From Rhizobacter sp. SG703 (GTDB taxonomy: Bacteria; Pseudomonadota; Gammaproteobacteria; Burkholderiales; Burkholderiaceae_C): DNA of 64,000 bases. Where the stretch lies: NCBI RefSeq assembly GCF_012275445.1, contig NZ_JAAZQK010000006.1, positions 432,902 to 496,901 of the forward strand, in the 5' to 3' direction. Shown here one piece after another: positions 1-8,178 of this stretch; within the stretch, counting starts at the first letter, position 1, and every line of letters begins with the position of its first letter. A program made the translations under genes and the position numbers. The notes below the pieces were generated by a model. The model made no database searches. It had not been told where the DNA came from and saw only the letters and a program-made list of their open reading frames with translations.

Positions 1-56
1 CGGCGCGGCAGGTCGGTCGCAGCAGGGGATGGCGGGACGTGCATCGGGCGGCTCAT
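1..56 (-). CDS. Possible 5' end of a divergent gene, perhaps the GntR-type regulator of the uronate cluster
   Basis: On the minus strand an ATG at 56-54 opens a frame (MSRPMHVPPSPAATDLPR...) that stays open to the window edge, about 18 codons. A second ATG lies at 44-42. No strong Shine-Dalgarno sequence is visible, so the start is uncertain. The guess that it encodes a FadR-subfamily GntR regulator rests only on position: it is divergent from udh, and two sites matching the FadR-family consensus lie between the two starts. It could also be a chance frame. Confidence 0.3.
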   Translation of the reverse strand, partial: MSRPMHVPPSPAATDLPR

Positions 57-141
57 GGCAAGGTCGTTGAAAGGGCTTTCGACTGTACGGCACGCGGCCG
101 GCGCGGCAAGCGGGCTTCTGCGGGTCGACAACGACGGTTCG

Positions 142-152
142 TCGTCGTACAA
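142..152. promoter_or_regulatory. FadR/GntR-type operator, copy A
   Basis: The 11-mer TCGTCGTACAA fits TNGTNNNACNA, the half-symmetric consensus bound by FadR-subfamily GntR repressors. The core GTCGTACAACA recurs in inverted orientation at copy B (267-277), which makes chance less likely. It sits in the 280 bases between the possible divergent gene and udh. Confidence 0.5.
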
Positions 153-229
153 CAATGTACGTGGTCGACGACACCGTTTGCCGGTGCGGACGGGCAGGCC
201 GGCCCCGGGATTACCCTCATCCCGCTGGC

Positions 230-258
230 TTGACAAGCCCCCTGTCGTCACGAATCAT
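230..258 (+). promoter_or_regulatory. Candidate sigma-70 promoter of the uronate cluster
   Basis: A perfect TTGACA (230-235) is followed after 17 bases by AATCAT (253-258), a weak -10. The predicted transcription start falls on operator copy B, as expected for a repressible promoter. The stretch 57-339 holds no convincing gene other than this control region. Confidence 0.45.
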
Positions 259-266
259 TCAGCATG

Positions 267-277
267 TTGTACGACAA
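267..277. promoter_or_regulatory. FadR/GntR-type operator, copy B
   Basis: TTGTACGACAA fits TNGTNNNACNA exactly. Its reverse complement shares 11 bases with copy A. It lies about 9 bases downstream of the proposed -10 box, so a bound repressor would block initiation; aldarate or hexuronate would be the plausible inducer. Confidence 0.55.
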
Positions 278-339
278 CTGATGACGTACCTGTTGCCGAC
301 AGCGCGGATCCGCGGTCGGCCGTGAAAGAACCCTTGCCG

Positions 340-1179
340 ATGACGACCCCGCCGACCTCGACCCCGTCCTCCACGACGTCCCTGCGCTTCAAGCGCCTGC
401 TGCTGACCGGCGCTGCCGGCGGCCTCGGCCGCGTGCTGCGGCCGCGCCTGAAGGCGTATTGCGACGTGCTGCGCCTGTCCGACCTCGCCGACCTCGGCAC
501 GGCCGCGGCCGGCGAGGAACTGAGCCAGGTCGCGCTGCAGGACGGCGCCGCGGTGCATGGGCTGCTGGAAGGCGTCGATGCCGTCGTGCACCTGGGCGGC
601 GTGTCGGTCGAGGCGGCGTTCGACCCGATCCTGCAGGCCAACATCGTCGGCACCTACAACCTGTACGAAGCGGCTCGCAAGCACGGCGTCAGGCGCGTGC
701 TGTTCGCAAGCTCGAATCACGTGACCGGCTTCTACCGGCAAGACGAGGTGCTCGGCACCGACGCCGCGCCGCGGCCCGACGGCCTGTACGGCGTCAGCAA
801 GGCATTCGGCGAGAACCTCGCGCGCTTCTACTTCGACCGCTACGGCATCGAGACCGCCTGCCTGCGCATCGGCTCGTCGTTCGCCGAGCCGAAAGACCGC
901 CGCATGCTGGCCACCTGGATGAGCTTCGACGACCTGGAGCGGCTGGTGGTGTCGTGCCTGACGGCGCCGCTGGTCGGCTACAGCGTGGTCTACGGCATGT
1001 CGAACAACCGCACGCAGTGGTGGGACAACACCAAGGCCAGGCACCTCGGCTACGTGCCCCAAGACAGTTCCGAGCCGTTCCGCGCCGCGGTCGAGGCGCG
1101 CCAGGCGCCGCTCGACTACAACGACCCGGCCGTGCTGTACCAGGGCGGCGCCTTCGTGCGCACCGGCCCGTTCGAATGA
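340..1179 (+). CDS. udh: Uronate dehydrogenase
   Basis: A 279-residue SDR-type (extended family) NAD-dependent dehydrogenase that oxidises D-galacturonate or D-glucuronate to the aldaro-lactone. The Rossmann motif TGAAGGLG is at residues 23-30 and the catalytic Tyr150/Lys154 lie in YGVSK. Diagnostic blocks for uronate dehydrogenases include the SSNH stretch, FYRQDE, WWDN and the C-terminal YQGGAF. Length and motifs match the Pseudomonas and Agrobacterium enzymes (about 265-275 residues). The ATG at 340 was chosen because family similarity begins just after it; a GTG at 322 is also in frame. The stop overlaps the next start (ATGA). Confidence 0.88.
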   Translation: MTTPPTSTPSSTTSLRFKRLLLTGAAGGLGRVLRPRLKAYCDVLRLSDLADLGTAAAGEELSQVALQDGAAVHGLLEGVDAVVHLGGVSVEAAFDPILQANIVGTYNLYEAARKHGVRRVLFASSNHVTGFYRQDEVLGTDAAPRPDGLYGVSKAFGENLARFYFDRYGIETACLRIGSSFAEPKDRRMLATWMSFDDLERLVVSCLTAPLVGYSVVYGMSNNRTQWWDNTKARHLGYVPQDSSEPFRAAVEARQAPLDYNDPAVLYQGGAFVRTGPFE

Positions 1180-2072
1180 CCTCACCGATGAGCTCGACGC
1201 TGCGCATGGACAGGCTCGACGCGTCGCGCGACCAGGTCGGCGAAAGCCCGCTGTGGTCGGTGGCCGAGCAGGCGCTGTACTGGGTCGACATCGAAGGCCG
1301 CCAGGTGCGCCGCTTCGACTGGGCCACGCGCCGCGTCGAGAGCTGGGCCTGCGCCGAGCGCGTCGCCTGCCTCGCGCTGCATGCGCAGGGCGGGCTGGTG
1401 GCGGCGATGGAGAGCGGCGTGTTCCAGCTGCGGCTGTCGGCCTCCGGCCTGACCGCGACGCGCCTGTGCGGCATCGCGCACCCGCGCGACGGCATGCGCT
1501 TCAACGACGGCCGCTGCGACCGCCAGGGCCGCTTCTGGTCCAGCACGATGGTGCGCGACATGTCGCTCGCGTCGCCGTTCGGCGCGCTGTTCCGGCTCGA
1601 CGGCCGCGGCCTGTCGGCGCCGCTGGTGTCCGGCCTGATCACCGGCAACGGCCTGGCGTTCAGCCCGCGCGGCGAGGTGATGTATTTGTCGGATTCGCAC
1701 CCGAGCGTGCGCCGCATCTGGGCCTTCGACCTCGACGCCGACGGCACGCCGACGCAGCGCCGCGAATTCGTCGACATGAACCGCCACCCGGGCCGGCCCG
1801 ACGGTGCCGCGGTCGATGCCGACGGTGGCTACTGGATCTGCGCCAACGACGCCGGCCTGGTGCACCGCTTCACACCCGACGGCCGGCTCGACCGCTCGAT
1901 CCCGGTGCCGGTGCCCAAGCCGTCGATGTGCGCGTTCGGCGGCCCGCAGCTGCGCCACCTGTTCATCACCTCGATCCGGCTGCCGAGCGCGGCCGACGAC
2001 GCACCCGACGGCGCGGTGTTCGTCGCCGAACCCGGCGTGACCGGCCTGCCCGAAGCCGCCTTCGCTTTCTGA
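1176..2072 (+). CDS. SMP-30/gluconolactonase-family aldarolactonase
   Basis: A 298-residue six-bladed propeller lactonase, expected to open the galactaro- or glucaro-lactone made by Udh. Family landmarks are the N-terminal metal ligand in GESPLW (Glu23), the FNDG segment, ITGNGLAFS and the YLSDS aspartate that completes the metal site. The ATG at 1176 overlaps the udh stop by four bases (translational coupling); ATG 1188 is an alternative start. Substrate assignment is inferred from the neighbours, since the family also contains gluconolactonases and arabinolactonases. Confidence 0.82.
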   Translation: MTSPMSSTLRMDRLDASRDQVGESPLWSVAEQALYWVDIEGRQVRRFDWATRRVESWACAERVACLALHAQGGLVAAMESGVFQLRLSASGLTATRLCGIAHPRDGMRFNDGRCDRQGRFWSSTMVRDMSLASPFGALFRLDGRGLSAPLVSGLITGNGLAFSPRGEVMYLSDSHPSVRRIWAFDLDADGTPTQRREFVDMNRHPGRPDGAAVDADGGYWICANDAGLVHRFTPDGRLDRSIPVPVPKPSMCAFGGPQLRHLFITSIRLPSAADDAPDGAVFVAEPGVTGLPEAAFAF

Positions 2073-2118
2073 CCTGCTTCCAGAAGACTCGTTAGCCCAT
2101 CCACCCGGAGACAAGACC

Positions 2119-3087
2119 ATGACCCACACGATCCGCACGCTGGCCGCCGCGCTGGCACTGGCCGCCCTCGGCACGGCGCACGCCACCGAGTTCCGCTCGA
2201 CCGACATCCACCCCGACGACTACCCGACCGTGCTGGCCGTCAAGCAGATGGGCCAGACGCTGTCGAAGCTGACCAACGGCAAGCACAGCATCAAGGTGTT
2301 CAACAACGGCGCGCTGGGTGCCGAGAAGGACACGATCGAGCAGACCAAGATCGGTGCGATCCCGATGACGCGCGTGAACATCGCGCCGATGAACAACATC
2401 TGCCCGGCCACCGTGGTGCCGACCATGCCCTTCCTGTTCCGCTCGAAGGAACACATGCGCGCGGTGCTCGACGGCCCGATCGGCGAAGAGATCCTGAAGA
2501 GCTGCGAAGCGCAGGGCTTCATCGGCCTGGCCTACTACGACAGCGGCGCGCGCTCGATGTACACGGTGAAGAAGCCGATCAAGACGCTGGCCGATGCCAA
2601 GGGCCTGAAGGTGCGCGTGCAACAGTCCGACCTGTGGGTCGCGCTGCTCGAGGCGATGGGCGCGAACGCCACGCCGATGCCCTTCGGCGAGGTCTACACC
2701 GCGCTGAAGACCGGCCTGGTCGACGGCGCCGAGAACAACTACCCGTCGTACGAGAGCTCGCGCCACTTCGAAGTGGCCAAGTACTACTCGAAGACCGAGC
2801 ACTCGATGGCGCCCGAGGTGCTGCTGTTCTCGAAGCGCGTGTTCGACACGCTGAGCCCGGACGACCAGAAGGCGATCCGCCAGGCCGCGAAGGAATCGGT
2901 GCCCTTCATGCGCAAGCTGTGGGACGAGCGCGAAGAGAAGTCGCTGGCCACCGTGAAGGCCGCCGGCGCGCAGATCATCGAGGTCGACAAGGCCTCGTTC
3001 CAGGCCGCGATGAAGCCGGTGTACGACAAGTTCCTGGCCGACCCGAAGCTGCGCGACCTGGTCAAGCGCATCCAGGACACGAAGTAA
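2119..3087 (+). CDS. TRAP transporter periplasmic substrate-binding protein (DctP family)
   Basis: A 322-residue extracytoplasmic receptor. Residues 1-22 form a Sec signal peptide ending in AHA. The DctP fold is evident from the KGLKVRVQ strand, whose arginine normally clamps the substrate carboxylate, and the [12 protein letters not shown] hinge segment. Given udh and garD on either side, the likely ligand is a hexuronate or aldarate. GAGAC precedes the ATG. It is followed by a strong hairpin before the permease genes. Confidence 0.88.
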   Translation: MTHTIRTLAAALALAALGTAHATEFRSTDIHPDDYPTVLAVKQMGQTLSKLTNGKHSIKVFNNGALGAEKDTIEQTKIGAIPMTRVNIAPMNNICPATVVPTMPFLFRSKEHMRAVLDGPIGEEILKSCEAQGFIGLAYYDSGARSMYTVKKPIKTLADAKGLKVRVQQSDLWVALLEAMGANATPMPFGEVYTALKTGLVDGAENNYPSYESSRHFEVAKYYSKTEHSMAPEVLLFSKRVFDTLSPDDQKAIRQAAKESVPFMRKLWDEREEKSLATVKAAGAQIIEVDKASFQAAMKPVYDKFLADPKLRDLVKRIQDTK

Positions 3088-3119
3088 TCGCTGCGCTCTG
3101 GCGTCTCCCTCTCTGATCC

Positions 3120-3145
3120 ACCGCGGCGGCCCGTGCCGCCGCGGT
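3120..3145 (+). promoter_or_regulatory. Intercistronic hairpin between TRAP receptor and permease genes
   Basis: A perfect 11-bp stem (ACCGCGGCGGC / GCCGCCGCGGT) closes a 4-base CCGT loop. No U-run follows, so it is less a terminator than an RNA-stabilising or processing element. Such hairpins often keep binding-protein mRNA more abundant than permease mRNA. Confidence 0.6.
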
Positions 3146-3157
3146 GAAGGAATCCCG

Positions 3158-3646
3158 ATGTACACGAAATTCTGCGCAGCCGTCGCGAAGGCCTGCCTGC
3201 GGCTCGGCGTGGCCGGCCTGGTGCTGCTGCTCGCGGCCGTGCTCTACCAGGTGTTCGGCCGCTACGTGCTCAACAGCACGCCCACCTGGGCCGAAAGCCT
3301 GGCGCTGGTGCTGGTGCTCTACGTGACCATGCTCGGCTGCGCCGTCGGCGTGCGCGACGCCGGCCACATCGGCATGGAGCTGCTCGGCTTCCTGCTGCCC
3401 GAGAAGGCGAAACGGCCGACCGAGATCCTGATCCACCTGCTGACGATGCTGTTCGGCGCGCTGATGGCGTGGAACTGCGCGCTGATGTTCGACTCGGTGG
3501 GCGGCTACAAGATCCCGACGCTCGGCATCTCCGAGTCCTGGCGCTACGTGCCCTTCATCGCGGCCGGCGTGCTGATCATTCTTTTTTCCATCGAACACAT
3601 CGTGGCCTTGCTGCGTGGCATTGAGGTTGAACCGGCATGGCACTGA
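3158..3646 (+). CDS. TRAP transporter small permease (DctQ family)
   Basis: A 162-residue protein with four predicted membrane helices (about residues 15-35, 47-66, 90-110 and 128-150). It carries the DctQ-typical FGRYVLN segment near residue 31 and the TW.E segment after it. It pairs with the large permease, whose start overlaps its end by 10 bases. A GAAGGA ribosome site lies in front of the ATG. Confidence 0.85.
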   Translation: MYTKFCAAVAKACLRLGVAGLVLLLAAVLYQVFGRYVLNSTPTWAESLALVLVLYVTMLGCAVGVRDAGHIGMELLGFLLPEKAKRPTEILIHLLTMLFGALMAWNCALMFDSVGGYKIPTLGISESWRYVPFIAAGVLIILFSIEHIVALLRGIEVEPAWH

Positions 3647-4920
3647 CCATTCTCTGCATCACGTTCTTCGGGCTGCTGATCCTCGGCGTCCCGGTGGCGT
3701 TCTCGATCGGCCTGTCGGCGCTCGCGACCATCCTGTACGAAGGCCTGCCGATGGCGGTCATCTTCCAGCAGATGACCTCGGGCATGAACGTGTTCTCGTT
3801 CCTCGCGATCCCGTTCTTCATCTTCGCCGGCGAGCTGATGCTGTACGGCGGCATCGCCGACAAGATCGTCAACTTCGCGAACGCGGCGGTCGGCCACATC
3901 CGCGGCGGCCTGGGCATGTCGAACGTGGTCGCCTGCACGCTGTTCGGCGGCGTCTCCGGCTCGCCGGTGGCCGACGTTTCGGCGATGGGCGCGGTGATGA
4001 TCCCGATGATGAAGAAGCAGGGTTACCACGCCGACTACGCGGTCAACGTGACGACCCATGCGGCGCTGGTCGGCGCGCTGATGCCGACCAGCCACAACAT
4101 GATCATCTACACGCTGGCCGCCGGCGGCAAGGTGTCGATCGCCAAGCTGATCCTCGCCGGCCTGATCCCGGCACTGGTGCTGACGCTGTGCAACCTGGCG
4201 GCGGCCTACCTGGTGGCAGTGAAGCGCGGCTACCCGGCCGGCACCTTCCCGGGCTGGAGCATCGTCGCGCGCACCTTCGCGGCGTCGCTGCCGGGGCTGT
4301 TCGTCGTCGTGCTGATCCTCGGCGGCATCCTGTCGGGCGTGTTCACCGCGACCGAATCGGCGGCGGTGGCGGTGCTGTACGCGCTGATCCTCAGCGTGGT
4401 GGTGTACCGCTCGCTGAAGTGGGAGCAGTTCCTGAAGGCGGCCGCGAAGGCGGTGAAGACCACCGGCGTCGTGCTGCTGCTGATCGGCATCTCGGCGGCC
4501 TTCGGCTACATCATCAGCCTGTACGAGGTGCCCACGTTGACCGGCCAGGCGCTGTCGGCGGTGACGTCCAGCCCGTGGGTGATCTTCCTGCTGGTCAACA
4601 TCATCCTGTTCCTGCTCGGCACCTTCCTCGACATGGCCGCCACCATCCTGGTGTGCACGCCGATCTTCCTGCCGATCTGCCAGCACTACGGCATGAGCGA
4701 GATCCAGTTCGGCATGGTGATGCTGATCAACTGCGCGCTCGGGCTGAACACGCCGCCGGTGGGCACGACGCAGTTCGTCGGCTGCGCGATCGGCGGCGTC
4801 TCGGTCGGCACCGTGATGAAGACGATCTGGCCGTTCTACGGCGCGCTGATCGCCGCGTTGATGCTGGTCACCTACGTGCCGGCGTTCTCGCTGTGGCTGC
4901 CGGGCGTGGTGCTGCGCTGA
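3637..4920 (+). CDS. TRAP transporter large permease (DctM family)
   Basis: A 427-residue inner-membrane protein with about 12 hydrophobic helices. Family features include the P-rich first helix (GVPVAFSIG), the GGVSGSPVADVSAMG segment near residue 110, and the conserved LNTPPVGT near residue 373. With DctP and DctQ it forms a sodium-driven importer for the acid sugar. Overlap with dctQ indicates coupled translation. Confidence 0.9.
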   Translation: MALTILCITFFGLLILGVPVAFSIGLSALATILYEGLPMAVIFQQMTSGMNVFSFLAIPFFIFAGELMLYGGIADKIVNFANAAVGHIRGGLGMSNVVACTLFGGVSGSPVADVSAMGAVMIPMMKKQGYHADYAVNVTTHAALVGALMPTSHNMIIYTLAAGGKVSIAKLILAGLIPALVLTLCNLAAAYLVAVKRGYPAGTFPGWSIVARTFAASLPGLFVVVLILGGILSGVFTATESAAVAVLYALILSVVVYRSLKWEQFLKAAAKAVKTTGVVLLLIGISAAFGYIISLYEVPTLTGQALSAVTSSPWVIFLLVNIILFLLGTFLDMAATILVCTPIFLPICQHYGMSEIQFGMVMLINCALGLNTPPVGTTQFVGCAIGGVSVGTVMKTIWPFYGALIAALMLVTYVPAFSLWLPGVVLR

Positions 4921-4960
4921 CCTCCGGCCCTCCGTCAAACCCCTTCGCAGGAGACATCCC

Positions 4961-5938
4961 ATGATCATTCGCCGAACCCTTCTCGCCCTGGCGGCCGCGG
5001 CCGCGGCAGGCACCAGCCTCGGCGTGCACGCCGCGCCGGCTTCCTGGCCCGACAAGCCGGTGCGCATCGTCGTGCCGTTCGCGGCCGGCGGCACCTCGGA
5101 CATCCTCGCGCGCCTGCTGGCCGACAAGCTGCAGGGTGCGCTGAAGCAGACCGTGCTGGTCGAGAACAAGGCCGGGGCCGGCGGCGTGATCGGCGCCGAC
5201 TCGGTCGCCAAGTCGGCGCCCGACGGCTACACCTTCCTGCTCGGCACCATCGCGAGCCACGCGATCAACCCGGTGCTGCAGCCGAAGATGCCGTACGACG
5301 CGGCCAAGGACTTCGCGCCGGTGATCCTGCTGGGCAGCATCTCCAACGTGCTGCTGGTCGGCACCGAGCAGCCGTACAAGAGCGTCAAGGAACTGATCGC
5401 CGCGGCCAAGGCCAAGCCCGGCGACATCGCCTTCGCATCGTCCGGCCAGGGCAGCTCGCAGCACATGTCGGGCGAGACCTTCAAGCTGCTGACCGGTGCC
5501 GAGCTGACGCACGTGCCGTACAAGGGCAGCGCGCCGGCCATCCAGGACGTGATCGGCAACCAGATCCCGATGAGCTTCGAGACGGTGACGGTGGCCCTGC
5601 CCTTCGTGCAGAGCGGCAAGGTGCGCGCACTGGCGGTGACCTCGGCCAAGCGCAGCATCGCGATGCCCGACGTGCCGACGTTGCAGGAAGCCGGCGTGGC
5701 GGGCTTCGACGTCGCCAGCTGGCAGGCCTTCTATGCGCCGGCCGGCACGCCGCCGGCGATCGTGAAGCGCCTGAACGCCGAGGTCGCAAAGATCATCGCG
5801 ATGCCCGACGTGAAGGCGAAGATGGAGACGCTGGGCCTGCAGTACACGCCGAACACGCCGGAGCAGTTTGCCGCGTTCGGCCGCGCCGAGCTGACCAAGT
5901 GGGCCAAGATCGTCAAGGACGGCAACGTCAAACCCTGA
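4961..5938 (+). CDS. Bug/TctC-family periplasmic solute-binding protein (orphan)
   Basis: A 325-residue protein with a Sec signal peptide (residues 1-24, ending VHA) and the typical Bug start of the mature chain, [16 protein letters not shown]. Also conserved are the QGSSQH loop and the HVPYKG segment. These proteins bind carboxylates and were expanded in Betaproteobacteria. No tctA/tctB permease is nearby, so it either shares a distant permease or acts in sensing. Position just upstream of garD suggests an aldarate ligand. AGGAGA precedes the ATG. Confidence 0.85.
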   Translation: MIIRRTLLALAAAAAAGTSLGVHAAPASWPDKPVRIVVPFAAGGTSDILARLLADKLQGALKQTVLVENKAGAGGVIGADSVAKSAPDGYTFLLGTIASHAINPVLQPKMPYDAAKDFAPVILLGSISNVLLVGTEQPYKSVKELIAAAKAKPGDIAFASSGQGSSQHMSGETFKLLTGAELTHVPYKGSAPAIQDVIGNQIPMSFETVTVALPFVQSGKVRALAVTSAKRSIAMPDVPTLQEAGVAGFDVASWQAFYAPAGTPPAIVKRLNAEVAKIIAMPDVKAKMETLGLQYTPNTPEQFAAFGRAELTKWAKIVKDGNVKP

Positions 5939-5949
5939 AGGAGCCGGTG

Positions 5950-7521
5950 ATGGGCGAGCCCCGCAAAGCGTTGACGATCCGCATGCACGATCTCGACAAC
6001 GTCGCGATCGTCGCCAACGACGGCGGGCTGCCCGCCGGCACCGTGCTGGACAGCGGGCTGGTGCTGCGCGATGCGGTGCCGCAGGGCCACAAGGTGGCGC
6101 TGGTCGACCTGCCGGCCGGCTCGCCGGTGCTGCGCTACCACGTGAGCATCGGGCTGGCCGCCAAAGACATCCCGGCCGGCAGCTGGGTGCACGAGCGGCT
6201 GCTGCAGATGCCCGAGGCGCGCGAACTCACCGGCCTGCCGATAGCCACGCGCGCCGCGCCGCCGATGCCGCCGCTCGACGGCTACACCTTCGAGGGCTAC
6301 CGCAATGCCGACGGCTCGGTCGGCACGCGCAACATCCTCGCGATCACGACGACGGTGCAGTGCGTGGCCGGCGTCGTCGATTTCGCGGTGCAGCGCATCA
6401 AGGCCGAGCTGCTGCCGCGCTACCCGAACGTCGACGACGTGGTGGGGCTGGAGCACACCTACGGCTGCGGCGTGGCGATCGACGCGCCCGACGCGATCAT
6501 CCCGATCCGCACGCTGCGCAACATCAGCCTGAACCCGAACTTCGGCGGCGAGGTGATGGTGGTCAGCCTGGGCTGCGAGAAGCTGCAGCCCGAGCGCCTG
6601 CTGCCACCCGGCACGATCTCGATCCGCGACGAGCGCGGCACCCCCACGTCACCCGACGCGCTGGACGTGGTGTGCCTGCAGGCCGAGGCGCACGTCGGCT
6701 TCATGTCGATGATCGACTCGATCATGACGACCGCGCGCACGCACCTGGAGCGGCTCGACCGGCGCCGTCGCGAGACCTGCCCGGCCAGCGACCTGGTGGT
6801 GGGCGTGCAGTGCGGCGGCAGCGATGCGTTCAGCGGCGTCACCGCCAACCCGGCGGTGGGCTTTGCCACCGACCTGCTGGTGCGGGCCGGCGCCAGCGTG
6901 ATGTTCTCGGAGACCACCGAGGTGCGCGACGGCATTGCGCAGCTCACCGCGCGGGCGGCAACGCCGGAGATCGCCGAGGCGATGGTGCGCGAGATGGCGT
7001 GGTATGACGCCTACCTGCAGAAGGGGCGCGTCGACCGCAGCGCGAACACCACGCCGGGCAACAAGAAGGGTGGGCTGTCGAACATCGTCGAGAAGGCGAT
7101 GGGCTCGATCGTGAAAAGCGGCAGTGCGCCGATCACCGGCGTGCTGTCGCCTGGCGAGAAGCTGGCGACCAAGGGCCTGACCTACGCGGCCACGCCGGCC
7201 AGCGATTTCATCTGCGGCACGCTGCAACTGGCGGCCGGCATGAACCTGCACGTCTTCACCACCGGCCGCGGCACGCCGTATGGCCTGGCCGAATGCCCGG
7301 TGATCAAGGTGGCCACGCGCAGCGACCTGGCGCGGCGCTGGCACGACCTGATGGACGTCAACGCCGGCCGCATTGCCGATGGCGACGCGAGCATCGAAGA
7401 CGTGGGCTGGGAGCTGTTCCGCCTGATGCTCGACGTGGCCAGCGGCCGCTCGAAGACCTGGGCCGAGCGCTGGAAGCTTCACAACGCGCTGGTGCTGTTC
7501 AACCCGGCGCCGGTGACCTGA
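5950..7521 (+). CDS. garD: Galactarate dehydratase
   Basis: A 523-residue enzyme of the UxaA/GarD family, dehydrating D-galactarate to 5-keto-4-deoxy-D-glucarate. Length equals E. coli GarD, and long identical blocks are recognisable, such as [38 protein letters not shown] and [17 protein letters not shown]. Cysteines in [13 protein letters not shown] and VGVQCGG are the expected metal or redox ligands. The ATG at 5950 follows AAGGAG. It completes the path galacturonate, aldarolactone, galactarate, keto-deoxy-acid; the aldolase is not in the window. The last 43 bases overlap the convergent gene at 7479-7883. Confidence 0.95.
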   Translation: MGEPRKALTIRMHDLDNVAIVANDGGLPAGTVLDSGLVLRDAVPQGHKVALVDLPAGSPVLRYHVSIGLAAKDIPAGSWVHERLLQMPEARELTGLPIATRAAPPMPPLDGYTFEGYRNADGSVGTRNILAITTTVQCVAGVVDFAVQRIKAELLPRYPNVDDVVGLEHTYGCGVAIDAPDAIIPIRTLRNISLNPNFGGEVMVVSLGCEKLQPERLLPPGTISIRDERGTPTSPDALDVVCLQAEAHVGFMSMIDSIMTTARTHLERLDRRRRETCPASDLVVGVQCGGSDAFSGVTANPAVGFATDLLVRAGASVMFSETTEVRDGIAQLTARAATPEIAEAMVREMAWYDAYLQKGRVDRSANTTPGNKKGGLSNIVEKAMGSIVKSGSAPITGVLSPGEKLATKGLTYAATPASDFICGTLQLAAGMNLHVFTTGRGTPYGLAECPVIKVATRSDLARRWHDLMDVNAGRIADGDASIEDVGWELFRLMLDVASGRSKTWAERWKLHNALVLFNPAPVT

Positions 7522-7883
7522 CCGGCGCGGCGGTTGCGCAGCAGCTGCCTGAACTTCGCCAGCAGGCCGGCGCTGGCCAGTGCGCAAAGCACCGCCGCGA
7601 TCGCGAATGCGCCGACCGTGGTGGCGAGTTCCAGGCACTTGCCGTTCGTGACCGGTTCGTCCTCGCGCATCAGGAAGATGCCGACATGCATCACGGCGAG
7701 CGTGCCGAAGGCGATGCTGAACACCAACCGCGGCAGCACGCTCCAGAACGTGTGCGACGGTTCGAATGCTGACAGCGGTGGAGGGGGAAGCGGCTCGAGC
7801 GGCGGAAGCAGTTCGGCCAGCTCCAGCGTTGTCAATCCGGAAGGACCGCGACGCTCTTCGTCGGGTGTTTCGTGCGATGACAT
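7479..7883 (-). CDS. Hypothetical small membrane protein
   Basis: A 134-residue protein of no recognised family. Residues 1-45 are hydrophilic and proline-rich ([10 protein letters not shown]). Two hydrophobic segments follow, about residues 47-70 and 85-108, then a basic tail ([10 protein letters not shown]), suggesting a two-helix inner-membrane protein. The ATG is preceded by AGGGAGA at good spacing, supporting a real gene. Its 3' end runs 43 bases into garD on the opposite strand. Function unknown. Confidence 0.62.
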   Translation of the reverse strand: MSSHETPDEERRGPSGLTTLELAELLPPLEPLPPPPLSAFEPSHTFWSVLPRLVFSIAFGTLAVMHVGIFLMREDEPVTNGKCLELATTVGAFAIAAVLCALASAGLLAKFRQLLRNRRAGQVTGAGLNSTSAL

Positions 7884-7924
7884 CGATGTTCTCCCTGGTG
7901 GTTGTGGAGGGGGTCGAGTGTCCG

Positions 7925-8004
7925 GGCGGATGTTGCAGAAAGTGTGGAGGCGAGGACCTGCGGTCCTCGAAGAGTGCGGCTGCCGGTCCAGAACCAGATC
8001 CGCC
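7925..8004 (+). other. Cloverleaf-like relic, possibly a decayed tRNA-Leu
   Basis: GGCGGAT (7925-7931) pairs perfectly with ATCCGCC (7998-8004), 80 bases apart, like an acceptor stem. Inside is an exact hairpin CGAGGACC-TGC-GGTCCTCG (7951-7969) where an anticodon arm would sit. The 5' part GTTGCAGAAAGTGTGGAGGC resembles the D-arm of tRNA-Leu. A proper T-arm, position-33 T and CCA end are missing, so it is not a functional tRNA; it could be unrelated. The region 7884-8178 otherwise holds only the leaders of the flanking genes. Confidence 0.2.
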
Positions 8005-8178
8005 GCCGATCGTCAACAACTGTCATCTGTTCACGACATCGATGCGATGACGTCCTGACCCGTCTTGTTGCCTTCACGGCTTTCCCGTCTAATCCGCCGG
8101 CTCGCGTTTCAGCAGTCTCCCGAAGAAGTACCTCGGGCGCGATGCACAAGTGCATTGAGGTCGCCGAGGAGTTCATTG

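Noticed and set aside
3544..5211. A 555-codon minus-strand open frame opposite dctM and the Bug gene
   Set aside because: It is the antisense shadow of conserved plus-strand genes; composition is Arg/His/Gln-rich without any family pattern, as usual for GC-rich DNA.
7832..8176. A 114-codon minus-strand frame upstream of the small membrane protein
   Set aside because: Poor codon use and overlap with a better supported gene start and its ribosome site.
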